64,000 bases of DNA from Rhyacophila brunnea (lineage: Eukaryota > Arthropoda > Insecta > Trichoptera > Rhyacophilidae), in the NCBI GenBank assembly GCA_022495005.1, contig JAGYXB010000018.1:1426001-1490000 (forward strand), in the 5' to 3' direction. Positions 32,291 through 43,506 of this stretch are shown here, piece after piece; the stretch's first letter is position 1, and each line of letters starts with the position of its first letter. The position numbers and the translations under genes were made by a program. The notes beneath the pieces were generated by a model, which saw only the letters and a list, made by a program, of their open reading frames with translations, did no database searches and was not told the origin of the DNA.

Positions 32291-34305
32291 ATAGTTATTA
32301 TTAATATTTTAGATTAAATATATGATATCAGATGTACAAAATGCTGAAGAAACTTAATGCCAACCTCTTAAACTTTCTTAATATTTGTATATTTTATTTG
32401 ATTCAATAATGGTCAGTAAAAAATTCTGTTAGAAAAGCACATTGCCTCGTGCCAATCATTTGTAGATAAAATGAATTGTGTTGGGCTTTTAGGGAAATTA
32501 CTGCCTTTATTAAAATGAGGCATTTTCCAAATCTAATTCTGGCTTGATGGATTACGGGGAGGTTTTATATAACGCATTTATAGCACTTAACGAAACAAAG
32601 AATTGATGTTATGAACACTGTAAATATTTTAACTTACTCTAGATTTCAAAGCTTTCGATTATGTATTTATCATGCAACGATTTTTAAAATTTCAAAACTG
32701 TCATTAAAAAAAATGGGAAAAGTAAATAAATATAGTTGCGTGACGTCAATTTTATTTAGCACTTTATTGGAAGATATTTTATAAATAAAAAAATATTTAA
32801 CATTACACTTTTTTCACGTTGACATGAAATTTTAGAAATTCTTATTCTTCTTCGTCGGTACACCAGTACTGGGGTCGTCATTTGGGTGATTTGGCAATTG
32901 AAAAGGCATCTCTACTGCCTTCTCGATATTCGACATTATAATATATCATATTATATACATAGTAATATACTGCTATGTGCAATCTCATGGTAGGTACTCT
33001 TGATATCATTCGTACACTTGGAAAAAATCTTCGATTTTACCAATTAAAATAAGTTTATACAGCTTGTTTTCCGCATTACAAGCTATTTGGTCATAAATAA
33101 TGAAGATGAAAGAAGAAGAAAACTGAATTGTGGAAACAAATTAAAGTTATTTTACCAAATCGGGATTTATACCAATCAATCATAAAATGACACAAAAAAA
33201 CTACAGAACTCTTTCAATTAAAAAACTAATAGTAAAAAAAAATCCTGATACTCGCCTATTAAATTTGTACATGGATGAAGATTTTACTTCCTGAATAGTT
33301 TCTTTCTGCTGCTTAATATATTCGTAAAATTCAGCATATGACTAGATTATTATGTTTAATTGAATAAGTAATTCCGATTTTATCAACCCACTAAAACGTC
33401 TGTTTTTTGCATCCGACTATTTTAGATTCATCTGAGAAAATATTCGTTCGGTAAAGTAATTCGATGTTAGTATGCTTGAAATAAATAAAATAAGCTTGAA
33501 AATATTTTTAGTCTCATTATCCGGGAATAACTTGAATAACTGATGCTATTTCTGTGCAGCTGAGTCTTTCAAATTTTTTGCAATCATATCAATAGAAGGT
33601 TACAGAGAGTTGAAATCTTCATACATCAGGTTTATATCTTCTTCTACTGTCAAATTTAATATAAGCACTGCTTTATCTACACTTTCAAAAATTGTACATT
33701 ACAAATATATCGCGTTCTTTTGCCTTTAACCTAAACGTCTAATTTGTATTTGTTGAATAATCATGGATTTAGCTATCCCGCGTGGGACAATCTATTTTTC
33801 GTAAAAAGAGAGAAGTCCCACAAAAATCAGGACGTCTTGCAGCGCTTCTCTACACCCACATGCAGCACTAAATTTTAAATTCGTTTAGTCAGATTTAGTG
33901 ACTAAGTTTTTTTATTAGGTTGTACATATTTTAAATATTGGTTTAGTCAAATAGATTTAAAAATGTGAAATCTTCGAAAATTAACTTTGAAGGATGACTG
34001 TATTATTTATTATTCAGACATGTTGTTCACAAAATCTTTTAAAGTTTCAGAAATAAGGATTATGGTGGCGTGTTTTAATTGGATTCTCTAACGCAAGAAC
34101 TTTAATATGCACTAAAGTTATTATTGGCTAATATTATTTTAATGAACGTATAGGTAAATTTGCTTCATATAATACTTTCCCTTTCGACACAACGTTAATT
34201 ATCACTTAATTGAAGAATATCATAACTGCTATTAGTAGAGTAATAACATGGTAATCACAAACAGTTGTAACAACAAAAATGAAATAAATTGTTTTCTACC
34301 AATTA
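32291..34305. other. AT-rich stretch with a possible retrotransposon 3' end at 32840-32935
   Basis: The minus strand of 32840-32935 is GC-richer and ends ACCGACGAAGAAGAATAAGA, the style of a retrotransposon 3' terminus with a short A/GAA tail. No coding motif could be placed. The remainder shows nothing. Confidence 0.35.
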
Positions 34306-34310
34306 AAATT

Positions 34311-34920
34311 TGATTGAAATTTATTTATTTTACATTTTATAATGAACACAACAAATCAAAAATGTAAAGTGCTAATAATATGACATAAAAATAGGTGTTA
34401 AACATATTTAAATAAAAATACTGAGTAAAAAGCAGACACTACGTTAAAAACTGCGTCTACCTAAACTCACCCTCATATAAATAGAATAATAATTATATTA
34501 ATATTCAAAGCGATTTGAATGAACACAGTTACCGGCATCATTGGCATTATCAATGGCTTTAAACTAACTATTAAATTTAAATTAATCGAAAGTTAATCGG
34601 TAAGAACATTGGATAATATACATACAAATAAGTCTTATTTTTTTCTGAACCCCCTCTACCATAAGGCCGTACTTTAACTTATGCGGAGCTCAATGAATAG
34701 ACACTCTCTTAATCTTGCATATAACTATATAATTATAAAGAGCCTTTAATATAGTAAAATCTAAAAAGATCCAGAAAGTATGCAAGACGAAGTCCATCAT
34801 TTGTAGTTCGTAAACGTCAGTTAACTGTTAAACGTAATGCCAAGATCCCTTCTAGATAATATTTGTAAGACAAATCTGCCATAAATACAATAAAAAATAA
34901 TACTCGTCTTTTATTGATAG
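34311..34920 (-). pseudogene. Decayed 3' end of the CR1/Daphne-like retrotransposon
   Basis: Matches the 3' UTR and ORF2 C-terminal coding region of the element at 7868-11605: AATTTATTTATTTTACAT at 34316 and ATGACATAAAA further in (3' UTR), then TCTACCTAAACTCACCCTCA, and CCATAAGGCCGTACTTYAACT near 34660 (ORF2 C-terminus). Many substitutions and indels destroy the frame. It is a much older, strongly 5'-truncated insertion of the same family. Confidence 0.8.
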
Positions 34921-35335
34921 TATAATAGTGCTACGAAGATTTAACGTTTCAATTTGAGTTTAATGGTTTAAAAATATATGATAGTTTGTATGTTAATGAT
35001 GATAATAATATGTTTATTTAAATACATAATAATCATCCAATTTTCAGATGTTATTTCATAACCTAAAGTAAATAAAAGTTTGCGTCAAAATATCGAAGAA
35101 ATAAAAGCGGTTTTCGTCTGGCTTTTTATACCTATTATGTTATAATACTATTTAACTATTGATAAGTTATTTTGATTTTTGATTCATAAAACATAAATTA
35201 TTGCACGTGCCAGGACTATTAATTACGGTATACTACAGTTGAAAAAAATACTCCGCAATATGCCTGTCATATCTTGTTTCAGTAATGCGACGTTGGTGTT
35301 TGTGTCTGCTGCGTCGCATGAGTGATACTCGTAGT
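34921..35335. other. AT-rich spacer
   Basis: Nothing recognised. Confidence 0.35.
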
Positions 35336-35525
35336 GTACGTCCTGAGTGGCAGCGTTTGGCGCAGCGTTGAGCGTTTTGCGCAACTCAAACGTATAACCG
35401 TGTGTCAAAATGTTCGTAGACAATGTCTTTTTTTGGTTATACATTTATACGGTTATACGTTTGAGTTGCGCAAAACGCTAAACGCTGCGCCGAACGCTGG
35501 CACTGAGGCCTCACACGTAGGTGTG
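35336..35525. mobile_element. Fold-back element with ~60-bp arms
   Basis: Arms at about 35344-35401 and 35450-35515 are inverted copies (GGCGCAGCGTTGAGCGTTTT, GCGCAACTCAAACGTATAAC) around a loop of about 50 bp, with weaker pairing outside to about 35325 and 35535. Because of the symmetry, both strands encode the same peptide (YTFELRKTLNAAPNA); these frames are not genes. Arms are GC-rich compared with the flanks. Confidence 0.8.
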
Positions 35526-36299
35526 CAAGGGGCATTAGATGCTGAATATTTAGAGTTCGACAAATGAAATTAAACTGATTTAGTATTAATTAGTAAAAAT
35601 CGATGGAATAAATACATTTTTAATTTGTCCCCACGGTTGTGCAAATGACAGCAATACAACTATTGGTTTTGAAAATATGTCAACAAAGTATATTTAGTAG
35701 AATAATAACGTATTTCGAAACAGGAAAATTCAGAATTACAAAACCTTTTTTCGACTATGTCCGATTCTAATAGAATCATATGGACCTCCACAGAGTAGAG
35801 GTTTGTATTAACAGATTTTGTTTTTTACGAGAAATGGATGTCAGCCACTTGGTCAACCTATTAGGTCCATACCCTGAATCACACACAAATTGAAAAACAA
35901 AAACAAATCCATCAAGATTTACGCGAAACCAAACTTTGTACCGTATCAGTCGTAGCGGTTCTAATTATGCTCAAAACTCTTTTATTCGGCGCTCTTGTTT
36001 AATTATATTATGTATTTCTCCACCGTTGATCCTTTTATTAATTCACCTGTTTCATTTAAACGCGCTATCTCCAAAATTTTGTATAAATAGATGTATATAT
36101 TTATATATATATATATATATATACTTTTTTTGTATATAATTTAATTATTCATTATTCTTCCTCATTTTTCTCACGTAAATTTCTTATGTAATTTCTTTAT
36201 ATTTATGTTATTCTTACTCTCTATCTTGTTAGGCTTAACTATATTATAATTTATACATGGAAACTTTGCTGGTTGCAATAACTTTTCATTATTATATTT
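35526..36299. other. Non-coding stretch with an RTE-like 3'-end scrap at 35740-35795
   Basis: TTTTTCGACTATGTCCGATTC at 35745 resembles the 3' terminus of the RTE-like fragments at 560 and 6560. The match stops after about 50 bp. A (TA)n run lies at 36103-36122. Confidence 0.4.
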
Positions 36300-36432
36300 T
36301 AAATTTTTGTAATCAATATGTAACTGTTTGTTTCCATAATAAATAAAAAAAAGTGTACTAGCCAGACCCAAGATTCAAACCTGGGACCCACGGCGTTATA
36401 GTCCAACGCTTAAGCCGCGCAGCCACCGTGGG
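36300..36432 (-). repeat. tRNA-derived SINE head, best preserved
   Basis: The minus strand reads TGGCTGCGCGGCTTAAGCGT (D-arm/A-box-like), GCGTTGGACTATAACGC (anticodon-like hairpin with a 5-bp stem), then CCCAGGTTTGAATCTTGGG (T-arm, B box) and a T/A-rich tail. Position 33 of the anticodon loop is not U and I cannot build an acceptor stem, so it is a SINE head or tRNA pseudogene. Confidence 0.55.
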
Positions 36433-37294
36433 TGTTAAAAACTGTTAAACCTCAAAATATAAAATTTGGTACAACGATAATTTTTTGTCAATATATTTAT
36501 AATACAGTTCAAGCCAACCATTAAAATCTTGGAAGCTTTACACGCTACTACCAATAAGGAATACATAGAGTTTTAAAACAAATCCAAAATTTTAAAACTA
36601 AATTAAACAAGAGAAAATGCTCATGTTGGGACTATGTATATTTAACGCACATTTAGGGCGAATTGAGTTACTTCCCACGATAAATAAAGCCGCGGCGTTT
36701 TTCGAAGAAATTATCTTCCAGGCAACACATCACATCTTTAAGTTTATAAAATTCTGAGAGAAATATTTACTCTTGAATTTTTCCCCTCCATCATTTTTTA
36801 AACTTAAATACTTTTTAGCGGGTGTACATTTTTAGGGCGCCAAAGCAATTTATTTGAGATAATTATTTTGTTTTATGAAACATAAATTTGTTTTCGAATT
36901 TTTTTTTGTATAATTGAAAATTCTTCAGATTTCAAATATATTTGAGGTTAGAAAATATTTTGTTATGCCAAGAATTTTTTGAACATAATACCTAACGTTT
37001 TATATCATATACATTCCACAACCTAATATTATTATCTAATCATTTAGTAAGTTTATAATTGAGATGCTAAAGATTAAACGAATACTAGTTACATACAATT
37101 AAAAATTGGGTTAGGAACAGTTTTTCGATCACTCCACATTATATTTATGAATAAAACATGGTTTATAATAATATTTAACTATGTTGTATAGAAAGTTATA
37201 TTTTTTTTCAAATATTTCATAATTCACCATCGACATGGTGTTAAGAATATTGTTATTCTAGTAGCGAATACGTAAAGTCTATCTAGATCATTTA
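36433..37294. other. AT-rich stretch without recognised features
   Basis: Nothing recognised before the hAT fragment. Confidence 0.4.
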
Positions 37295-37977
37295 TAGGCG
37301 GCCGACCCGCGGCTGTCAACTCGCGGATGTCAACTTGTGGCCCGTGGAGCGGTGAGAAAATAAAAATAATATCAAATGCTGCCGCTAAATGTGATAATTA
37401 GCTCAAGATTTTAAAAAGCACCGTGTGCTTTTTGCTGCATTTGCAACACCATTCTCCGTAGACGTGAATTTTTTTATCGGGAAATTTACAAATAGAACAT
37501 TGTGAAATATGTTGCGATGAACAGTTAAAGGAGAAATTCCGTCAGGTTGGTTTGGAAGAGTTTTACAAAACATATTTGGAAAAGGAAAAATTTCCTGCAC
37601 TTTACAAACATATTCTAATGATGACTTCGCTATTTGGAAACACTTACACGTGTGAACAGCTTTTTAGTCGGATGAAGCATATCAAATCCCGAGTGAGAAC
37701 ACGAATCACTGATGTGCATTTGAAAAACTGTTTGCGTGGAGGAACAACCTCACTCGATATCGATATTGATGCACTTAGTTCTGCCACACAAAATCAAACT
37801 TCTCACTAAAAAAAAATATTTTTATATTATTTTTTATTATTTAAAAACAAGTCTAATCTAATAAATATGTTTGATTCTCATTTTTGTTTTGTATAATAAA
37901 AAAAAATCGGTTGTGCGGCCCAGTAGGAAATCTCATTTTTAAAATCTGGCCCGGCTGCTGAAAAGGTTGGCTGCCCA
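37295..37977 (+). mobile_element. Internally deleted hAT transposon
   Basis: Ends are imperfect inverted repeats (TAGGCGGCCGACC at the left, TGGGCAGCCAACC as the complement of the right end, 10 of 13 matching), around a surviving C-terminal piece of transposase. The sub-terminal GGCCCGGCTGCTGAAAAGG is typical of this hAT group. ATCTAGA occurs on each outer side (37281 and 37980) but not exactly abutting the ends, so the target duplication is not secure. At 683 bp it lacks most of the transposase. Confidence 0.65.
37400..37809 (+). pseudogene. hAT transposase, C-terminal fragment with dimerisation domain
   Basis: FATPFSVDV near 37435 and, after a frameshift in the T-run near 37470, a frame running CDEQLKEKFRQVGLEEFYKT, KFPALYKH, then SLFGNTYTCEQLFSRMK, RVRTRITDVHLKNCLR and the terminus DIDALSSATQNQTSH. 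This is the hAT-type C-terminal dimerisation region, as in the ZBED5/GTF2IRD2-like group. The last open segment from 37552 starts at TTG, not ATG, and is open upstream. The catalytic acids are deleted, so it cannot act as a transposase. Confidence 0.85.
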
Positions 37978-37984
37978 TGATCTA

Positions 37985-38045
37985 GACAGATTCATACTCA
38001 GGGACGATGACTGCTGTTCATGTGATGGTACCACGTTTCAAATTG
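37985..38045 (+). pseudogene. R1-like retrotransposon ORF2 C-terminal scrap
   Basis: Encodes LRDDDCCSCDGTTFQIV, almost the same as LRDDDCCPCDGNTLQTV in the longer fragment at 39212-39469. It is cut off exactly where the MITE at about 38046 begins. Confidence 0.65.
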
Positions 38046-38531
38046 TGAACATTAAACTTTGTTAGTCATACGTATTTATTTTTATTGAACTAATACTATA
38101 ATTTACAGGTGATGATGGCTAGTTTTTTTAAAAAATTAACTAAAACCTCCTTAAACCAAACCATAAAAGTTTTGGTATACTTTGGGCGATACGATACAAT
38201 TTTGCACACTTTTTCATTAATACTTATTTGTTTTCGTTGGATTAAGAATTCATATTACTTCATCTTGTAGGTTCATTTTTTAAATTCATTAAACCCTGCC
38301 TAAACCAAACTATAATATTATTCTATTTATAAAAATTTCATTTAATGTTTGATTTAATAGCATAATTTTACATATTTTATAGATATATGACTATTTTTTT
38401 GACTATTATATATTATGGCTTGGTTTCGCAGGGTTTAATTGAATTTTGAAAACTAACCAACACCATCTGTAAATTGTAGTCTTAGTTCAATGAAAATAAA
38501 TACATATTATGACTGACCAAGTTTAATGTGC
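38046..38531. mobile_element. ~485-bp MITE with ~110-bp inverted arms
   Basis: The left arm (38049-38163) and right arm (38416-38529) are inverted copies along about 110 bp at roughly 80% identity by eye: ACATTAAACTTTGTTAGTCA on one side, and ACATTAAACTTGGTCAGTCA as the complement of the other. Both then continue through a GTATTTATTTT segment and a TTAAACCAAACCA-like inner end. A third, shorter copy of the inner part is at 38272-38314. No coding capacity. Confidence 0.75.
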
Positions 38532-39050
38532 ACTATGTATGGCGGATCTTAACATCCTACCTCCACCCTTCGCCACTGGTGTGCATAGTACCTGAAGATG
38601 CCGAAAGCCGAAATCCGGATCGCAAAAAACATTTCAAATAAAATAGTATAAAACTTAAATCCATTATAATTTAAATTCAAATTCCATCAAGTACCCTCGG
38701 TCGATAGTTTTAATATTGGTACTTATGCTAAAATTTTGTATTGAAATCAATGTGAACTGCGTCGAAAAGTTCCTCCATTGTTTAACAAAATAAGTAAAAT
38801 TTTATGAAAATATAGTCCGCATTTCAAATAATAGTGCTCTTGTTACAGTCCAACTGTTAATTATTACTTCAATACAGACCGCTTCGATTTAACCAAAGAG
38901 AACTGAAACAGAACTAACTACCAGTATTGTATTGTTGAACGAAATCCCATAGCGATTGTTTGCAATAAGGCCGAAGTTGTTAGTTAAAATATATTGAAAT
39001 GAGGAGCTTTATTTTGTAAACCGCATTTATGAGTAGGTAAGCATTATAAT
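38532..39050. other. Non-coding stretch with a possible hAT-type end at 38560-38577 and a dispersed motif
   Basis: CCACCCTTCGCCACTG near 38563 has the look of a hAT terminus (CAGTGGCGAAGGGTGG inverted) but no partner was found. At 38673-38698 lies the 26-bp motif shared exactly with 12997-13022. Between them CTGAAGATGCCGAAAGCCGA resembles conserved 3' sequences of some retroelements. Confidence 0.4.
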
Positions 39051-39052
39051 AT

Positions 39053-39469
39053 ATGAATTTAATGAATACTATTCGTATATTTACTGTTACAGATAGGTAC
39101 CTTCCATTTATTATACAAGCAGTACATTTTTATGAATCTCTTATACTGGGTGCCCAACGTATTTTTAACGTACCTATATATATATTTTTTTTATCTAAAA
39201 TAACTTATGTAAAAAGATTTAAATTGAGGGATGATGACTGTTGTCCATGTGACGGTAACACACTTCAAACTGTGTGGCATGTCATCAACGACTGCCCCAT
39301 ACTAGAAAGGGAGCGATGGACTCTCAGGACTCTATGTACACAGCATACTCATGAAATTGTCCTCCAAAAACCTCACAAAGTACTAAGCAATAGAACAACA
39401 CAAGAACACTACACAAAATATTTAATCCTGGCCATAAAGAAAATTAAAGATATAAATGGAAGAACCTAA
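39053..39469 (+). pseudogene. R1-like retrotransposon ORF2, C-terminal zinc-finger fragment
   Basis: An open frame of 138 codons; the recognisable part is residues about 54-138. It contains RDDDCCPCDGNTLQTVWHVI then NDCPILERERW, a C-x-C/H/C arrangement like the C-terminal zinc finger of R1- and Jockey-type ORF2 proteins, followed by a basic tail (AIKKIKDINGRT) to a natural stop. The N-terminal half of the frame is AT-rich and hydrophobic and probably chance. The reverse transcriptase is absent, so this is a 5'-truncated dead copy. Its sister scrap lies 1.2 kb upstream. Confidence 0.7.
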
Positions 39470-39594
39470 TTAGCCTAACATCAATGCAACTAACCCACCC
39501 AACCACCTTGTACGAGAAAGCAAGGGCATGGTTATTAATATTTAAAAAAAAGTGTACATATATATTAAAATATTTTACAAACTACTAGTTAATT

Positions 39595-39780
39595 TCATCG
39601 CAATTAGATAAAACGCTCGAAACTTAGTTGGTAAGGCACATGAGTACGCATACCATGAGCGTGGGCTTAAATCCCGCTGGGCGTCGTATTTTTGTTCAAA
39701 AAGATTTTTTGTAGTGGTCATATTTTTTCTGAGGTGTTTTGGAATTTATTTAAAATGTTCTTATACTATGGATTTATTAA
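39595..39780 (+). repeat. tRNA-derived SINE
   Basis: The head AACTTAGTTGGTAAGGCACA (A-box side) and GCGTGGGCTTAAATCCCGCT (T-arm) is followed by GGGCGTCGTATTTTTGTTC, the same junction as the copy at 32105, then TGTAGTGGTCATA and TGAGGTGTTTTGG. The distal tail is missing or too diverged to see. Confidence 0.65.
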
Positions 39781-39799
39781 TTGATAAGTGCTCTCTGTA

Positions 39800-40092
39800 C
39801 TAATAACGAATTCCGCGTTAAAGCAGATGGAAGATCGTTTGAGCTCATCGAAATCACGTCGTCATCGGAGTCAAGCAAGGCTGTGTACTTGGGTCTTTTT
39901 TTATTGTCATGATGGATGACATAGTAATATATATGACAGTTCGCCTCCAGTACATCTAGATCATGATGACGCAGCCGAAAAATACGAAGAAAAACTGTGC
40001 AATTTGGAGTACGCAGATGACTCGGTCATATTTGACTCGACGATAAAACGGTTGGAGGTAACCGTGAACGAGAACACGAAAAACGAATAAGC
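39800..40092 (+). pseudogene. Non-LTR reverse transcriptase fragment, frameshifted
   Basis: In one frame FRVKADGRSFELIEIT, then after a shift VIGVKQGCVLGSFFIVMMDD (reverse transcriptase motif GVKQGC-L), then after another shift KLCNLEYADDSVIFDSTIKR (catalytic YADD) with a stop at about 40090. Motif order and spacing fit an RTE-like reverse transcriptase core, and the KQGC-L form differs from the PQGSNLGP form of the CR1-like element. It could be part of the family seen at 50820-50965. Confidence 0.7.
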
Positions 40093-40094
40093 AG

Positions 40095-43005
40095 AGGTTA
40101 ACTTTTTAGTATGTATTATTTGAAATTATAATAATATAATTTTTATTCTATTTTCGATCAGATATGAAGGCTTAATAGAAATTGATTTTATAAAAATTGG
40201 CCAAACTATACGTATAAATTTCAAACTAGCAATCATGATAAGTAAGCTTAGTGACCTTCGACCAAAGCCATCAGTATGTAACTAAGTAAGAAGTCGGGAA
40301 AAATGTGATTAGATTTTCTTGGAGAAGAAAGTTAGTTTTCGAATTGTCCAAAAGTTATTTCCTAGGTACTAGAAAGGTACTAGAAAGTAGATTAGAAAAT
40401 AAACTCAATAATTCATTGACGTTATCGTATTTATTTTAGGTAGATATATAATATAAGATTTCTAACAGTTTTTGGAGACATCTGTCCCGGAAACATTGAT
40501 TTAATAAAATATACGAATTTTTATTTACTTAATATTATTATATTATATAATTTGGAAACCTCAGAAACATGTGTACATTAGAAGAATATTATACATCCCA
40601 TGCAAGCTTTAAACCAGCATTTCTGCTATTGTATTTTAATAATAAAAAATAACTCTGTATCATAAATTACTAAAATGTAGAAATGTTTTTCGTAAATATT
40701 GACAAACGAGTTGATGGACACTCGAAATTTTACTTAAAATTTTCTTTTAGGTAGGGTATATAATTATGGCTATTAGTGTAGTACTAAATTAAAAAGTACC
40801 TACTAACTTGCAGCTTTAAATATCCCAATCCTCGCCCCTCTACCATCTTCTACTTTTTCTAAAGCACATGTTTTAATATTCCGTCGGATACGTACAAAAA
40901 ATAAAAGCGACGGGACACTAAAGATCAACGCATATTTTCATAATAATCTAGAAAATGAACTGACTAATTGTTTAAATTTTTACCTTCAATTTTTTTTTAT
41001 TTTCGATTATTTTTAAGTAAAAAGTAACAGTGCTGTAATTTTCGTAATTTACGTGACTCAAAACTGTAGTATTCTGATTCGGTGGAGGATAGGTATTGCA
41101 GACGAAAGACGGTAGTAGTCGTTTGTGATGATGAAGGAGGCGTGAATTTATTTACTATTTCAAATAGTTACTAGGGTACTACAATCGATGCAATAAATAA
41201 TATATTAATAAGGTAATTTTGTGCGATGTGTCTTTAACGGAAACTTATTCTGACCCGATATTTATTGACCGGCGCACTATGAAATAATATGTTGAAATTA
41301 TTATGAAAAAATATTAATTCGTAATATTATGAAATTCAGATCCGCTATTTTATAACATTACGAAATCATATTATATAATTATATGGGTACTGACTGATTG
41401 TAATTGAAAAATGAATATTTAAATAATATTATAATTGAGATCTGGGTTACAGAAATCCGATGAAAGCCACAAAACTATTAATTGCCTGTAACATGAGATC
41501 GATGAAAGCTTTTCGAGAAGTACCAGAACGTCGCCCCGATGTACACCGGCTCCTCTCAATTATGCCGCATAATACTTACCTAACTTTATTAATTAAAAAA
41601 ATGTTGGTAGGTTTTATAAAAATTAAATGTTGCTGAAACGCAACGTGAAACGGGAATGTGCCTACCTGTGAATGTGATAGCAGTAGCAATATTCGAGAAA
41701 CTGTGTGGTGAATAAGTTTGCTCATTCTATTAATTGGTATATTTTCATTAAAGCGCTCAAAATGGATTATTTTATGAACCGGAGAGCTCGACCATTTTCA
41801 GAAAATATGATGTAATAATTTCATATATTTTATAAAAAAAATCTTTTAGGATTTTTTTGTTATGTACCTACTTAACAAACTCAGACGACCACATACGATT
41901 GTAGCATGCAAGAGTAATGGATACTATTATTATCGGCACCTGAGATGAAAATTGAGGTTTATGTCGTGTCAAAAACCTTATTTTTTAATATGATTCCGAA
42001 TAAACGTTTCGTATAAACTTGTAATATTATTATTTAAAGTAAATAATTATATTATTTTTATTACTTCACGAATCAGAATGCAATATTTCATTTTTGGTCG
42101 TGACAGTGCAATAATCTCTGGAATTTCATGCACAGGAGCTGGGCTCCGGGGTATTCCGGTCCATTTTGAGCGCTGTTAAATCACTAGTATTATACACTTA
42201 AACCAAAAAAAAGTTTCAAACTTTTCCATTAGGTTCTCGGTTTCGTTCAAACACACATAAAGTAACATCAAAATTACGCCCATAGATTTAGAAATAGGCT
42301 CTCTATCAACTACGCTATTATTAACATTTTTATCTTCTAAGCGAAGTACATGCGTCAACATAGACTGTGTTATATTGACCTTTTTTATTCGAAATGATTA
42401 TTAGGCAACCGTCTAATTCACTGAGCTAAATGGTAGGCTTAGAAACTTGGAGGCCCGAGGCACTAAGTTATTTTGAGATTCCTCACGATGAAAAATAAAA
42501 TAAAACTATACATCTCAACCACCAATTAAAATAATACCTTATCTCTTTACTATCCAATTATTATTGAAAATTACAGTGATGAAACATAAGTATACTATTG
42601 GTCTAATCTTTTGTCTTAAAGTACGTATGTACCTGTCTGTTTGAGTGGTTATGTTATATGAGTTTTTGATGTCGATTGCAAGACATTTGTTATACCTACT
42701 TTATATTATTATATACTTAATAAGAAAAATGCATCTTTTTAAGATTTTGTTATAATTAATGAATATATGACTGATTTGAACTATTTAAATGCACTGTTTT
42801 ATTGGTGAATTTATTGGTGAATCTGTGTCGAAGAAAATCTTCTCTGACTAGGTCAATTCGTTGATTACGTAACGTTTAATTTTGCCAGTTACGGGGAAAA
42901 TTTTCTAAGCTATAGTTACCAATATTGGCGTTTTGCTGACTAAGTGAGTACTTACATAGTGGCATATAAAAAAATAATAACTTAAATTTACTACAAATCG
43001 CTTGA
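40095..43005. other. AT-rich stretch without recognised features
   Basis: About 2.9 kb without a domain-bearing frame. Slightly GC-richer segments at 41480-41700 and 42090-42170 remain unexplained. Confidence 0.4.
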
Positions 43006-43006
43006 A

Positions 43007-43250
43007 TTAAGAAGTGCCACTGTAAATTTCTGAAGACTGTCTGTAAATGTTATGCTGAGCTTTGAGAGTTGATGCTTGTGGCAAATACTGAGGTGAACCA
43101 TGCAGAAATGTTATCTTATATGGTGGATACGTGATATTAGACCTCACTATGTCACGTAGTCTGGATACCTCAAAACTAGCCTGAAACTTCTTGGCCTGGT
43201 CCAGATGCCAGTTCAAAATTGCCGCCCTCTTCAAATATTTTTGCAGTAGA
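43007..43250 (-). pseudogene. Unrecognised coding-like fragment
   Basis: A minus-strand frame of about 81 codons follows a TGA and reads RFLLQKYLKRAAILNWHLDQ, then AKKFQASFEVSRLRDIVRSN, then ITYPPYKITFLHGSPQYLPQ, to a stop at 43007. Its composition is balanced and protein-like, unlike the Lys/Asn/Ile-rich chance frames elsewhere, and the DNA is GC-richer than the flanks. I do not recognise the family. It lies directly beside the MITE starting at 43259. It could be a lone exon of a host gene, a processed pseudogene or a piece of a transposon protein. Confidence 0.4.
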
Positions 43251-43258
43251 AATCGTCA

Positions 43259-43506
43259 CTGTTCTGGCAGAAAACACTAATTCGAAAAAATGACATATTG
43301 AGTTAGTTATACCAAAATGTTCCTTATTTCAAACTTTACCGTCTAGAAACCTTCTTAATAAATAAACAGTCTTTGTTTTATAGTTATCCTTTTTACGATT
43401 ACTTAATAAACTCACATGATAGACCATTTTTTCAAACATTTTAACAACTTCAAAGTCAAATTACTCAAAACTAGTATTCTCCAGTTAGTGTGTTCTGCCA
43501 GAACAG
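43259..43506. mobile_element. 248-bp MITE with ~22-bp terminal inverted repeats
   Basis: The left end CTGTTCTGGCAGAAAACACT and the right end AGTGTGTTCTGCCAGAACAG are inverted copies with one mismatch in about 22. The outermost 12 bases are themselves nearly palindromic around CTGCCAGAACAG. No target duplication is clear and there is no coding capacity. Confidence 0.65.

Noticed and set aside
35223..35567. Two overlapping small genes on opposite strands with a shared peptide
   Set aside because: The similarity is the direct result of a fold-back inverted repeat.
36362..36432. Functional tRNA gene on the minus strand
   Set aside because: The T-arm and an anticodon-like hairpin are visible, but U33 is missing, no acceptor stem forms and it is joined to a SINE-like tail.
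38590..38625. Possible hammerhead ribozyme (CTGAAGATGCCGAAAGCCGA)
   Set aside because: The CTGANGA and GAAA boxes are suggestive, but the sequence between them cannot form stem II and stems I and III are not evident.
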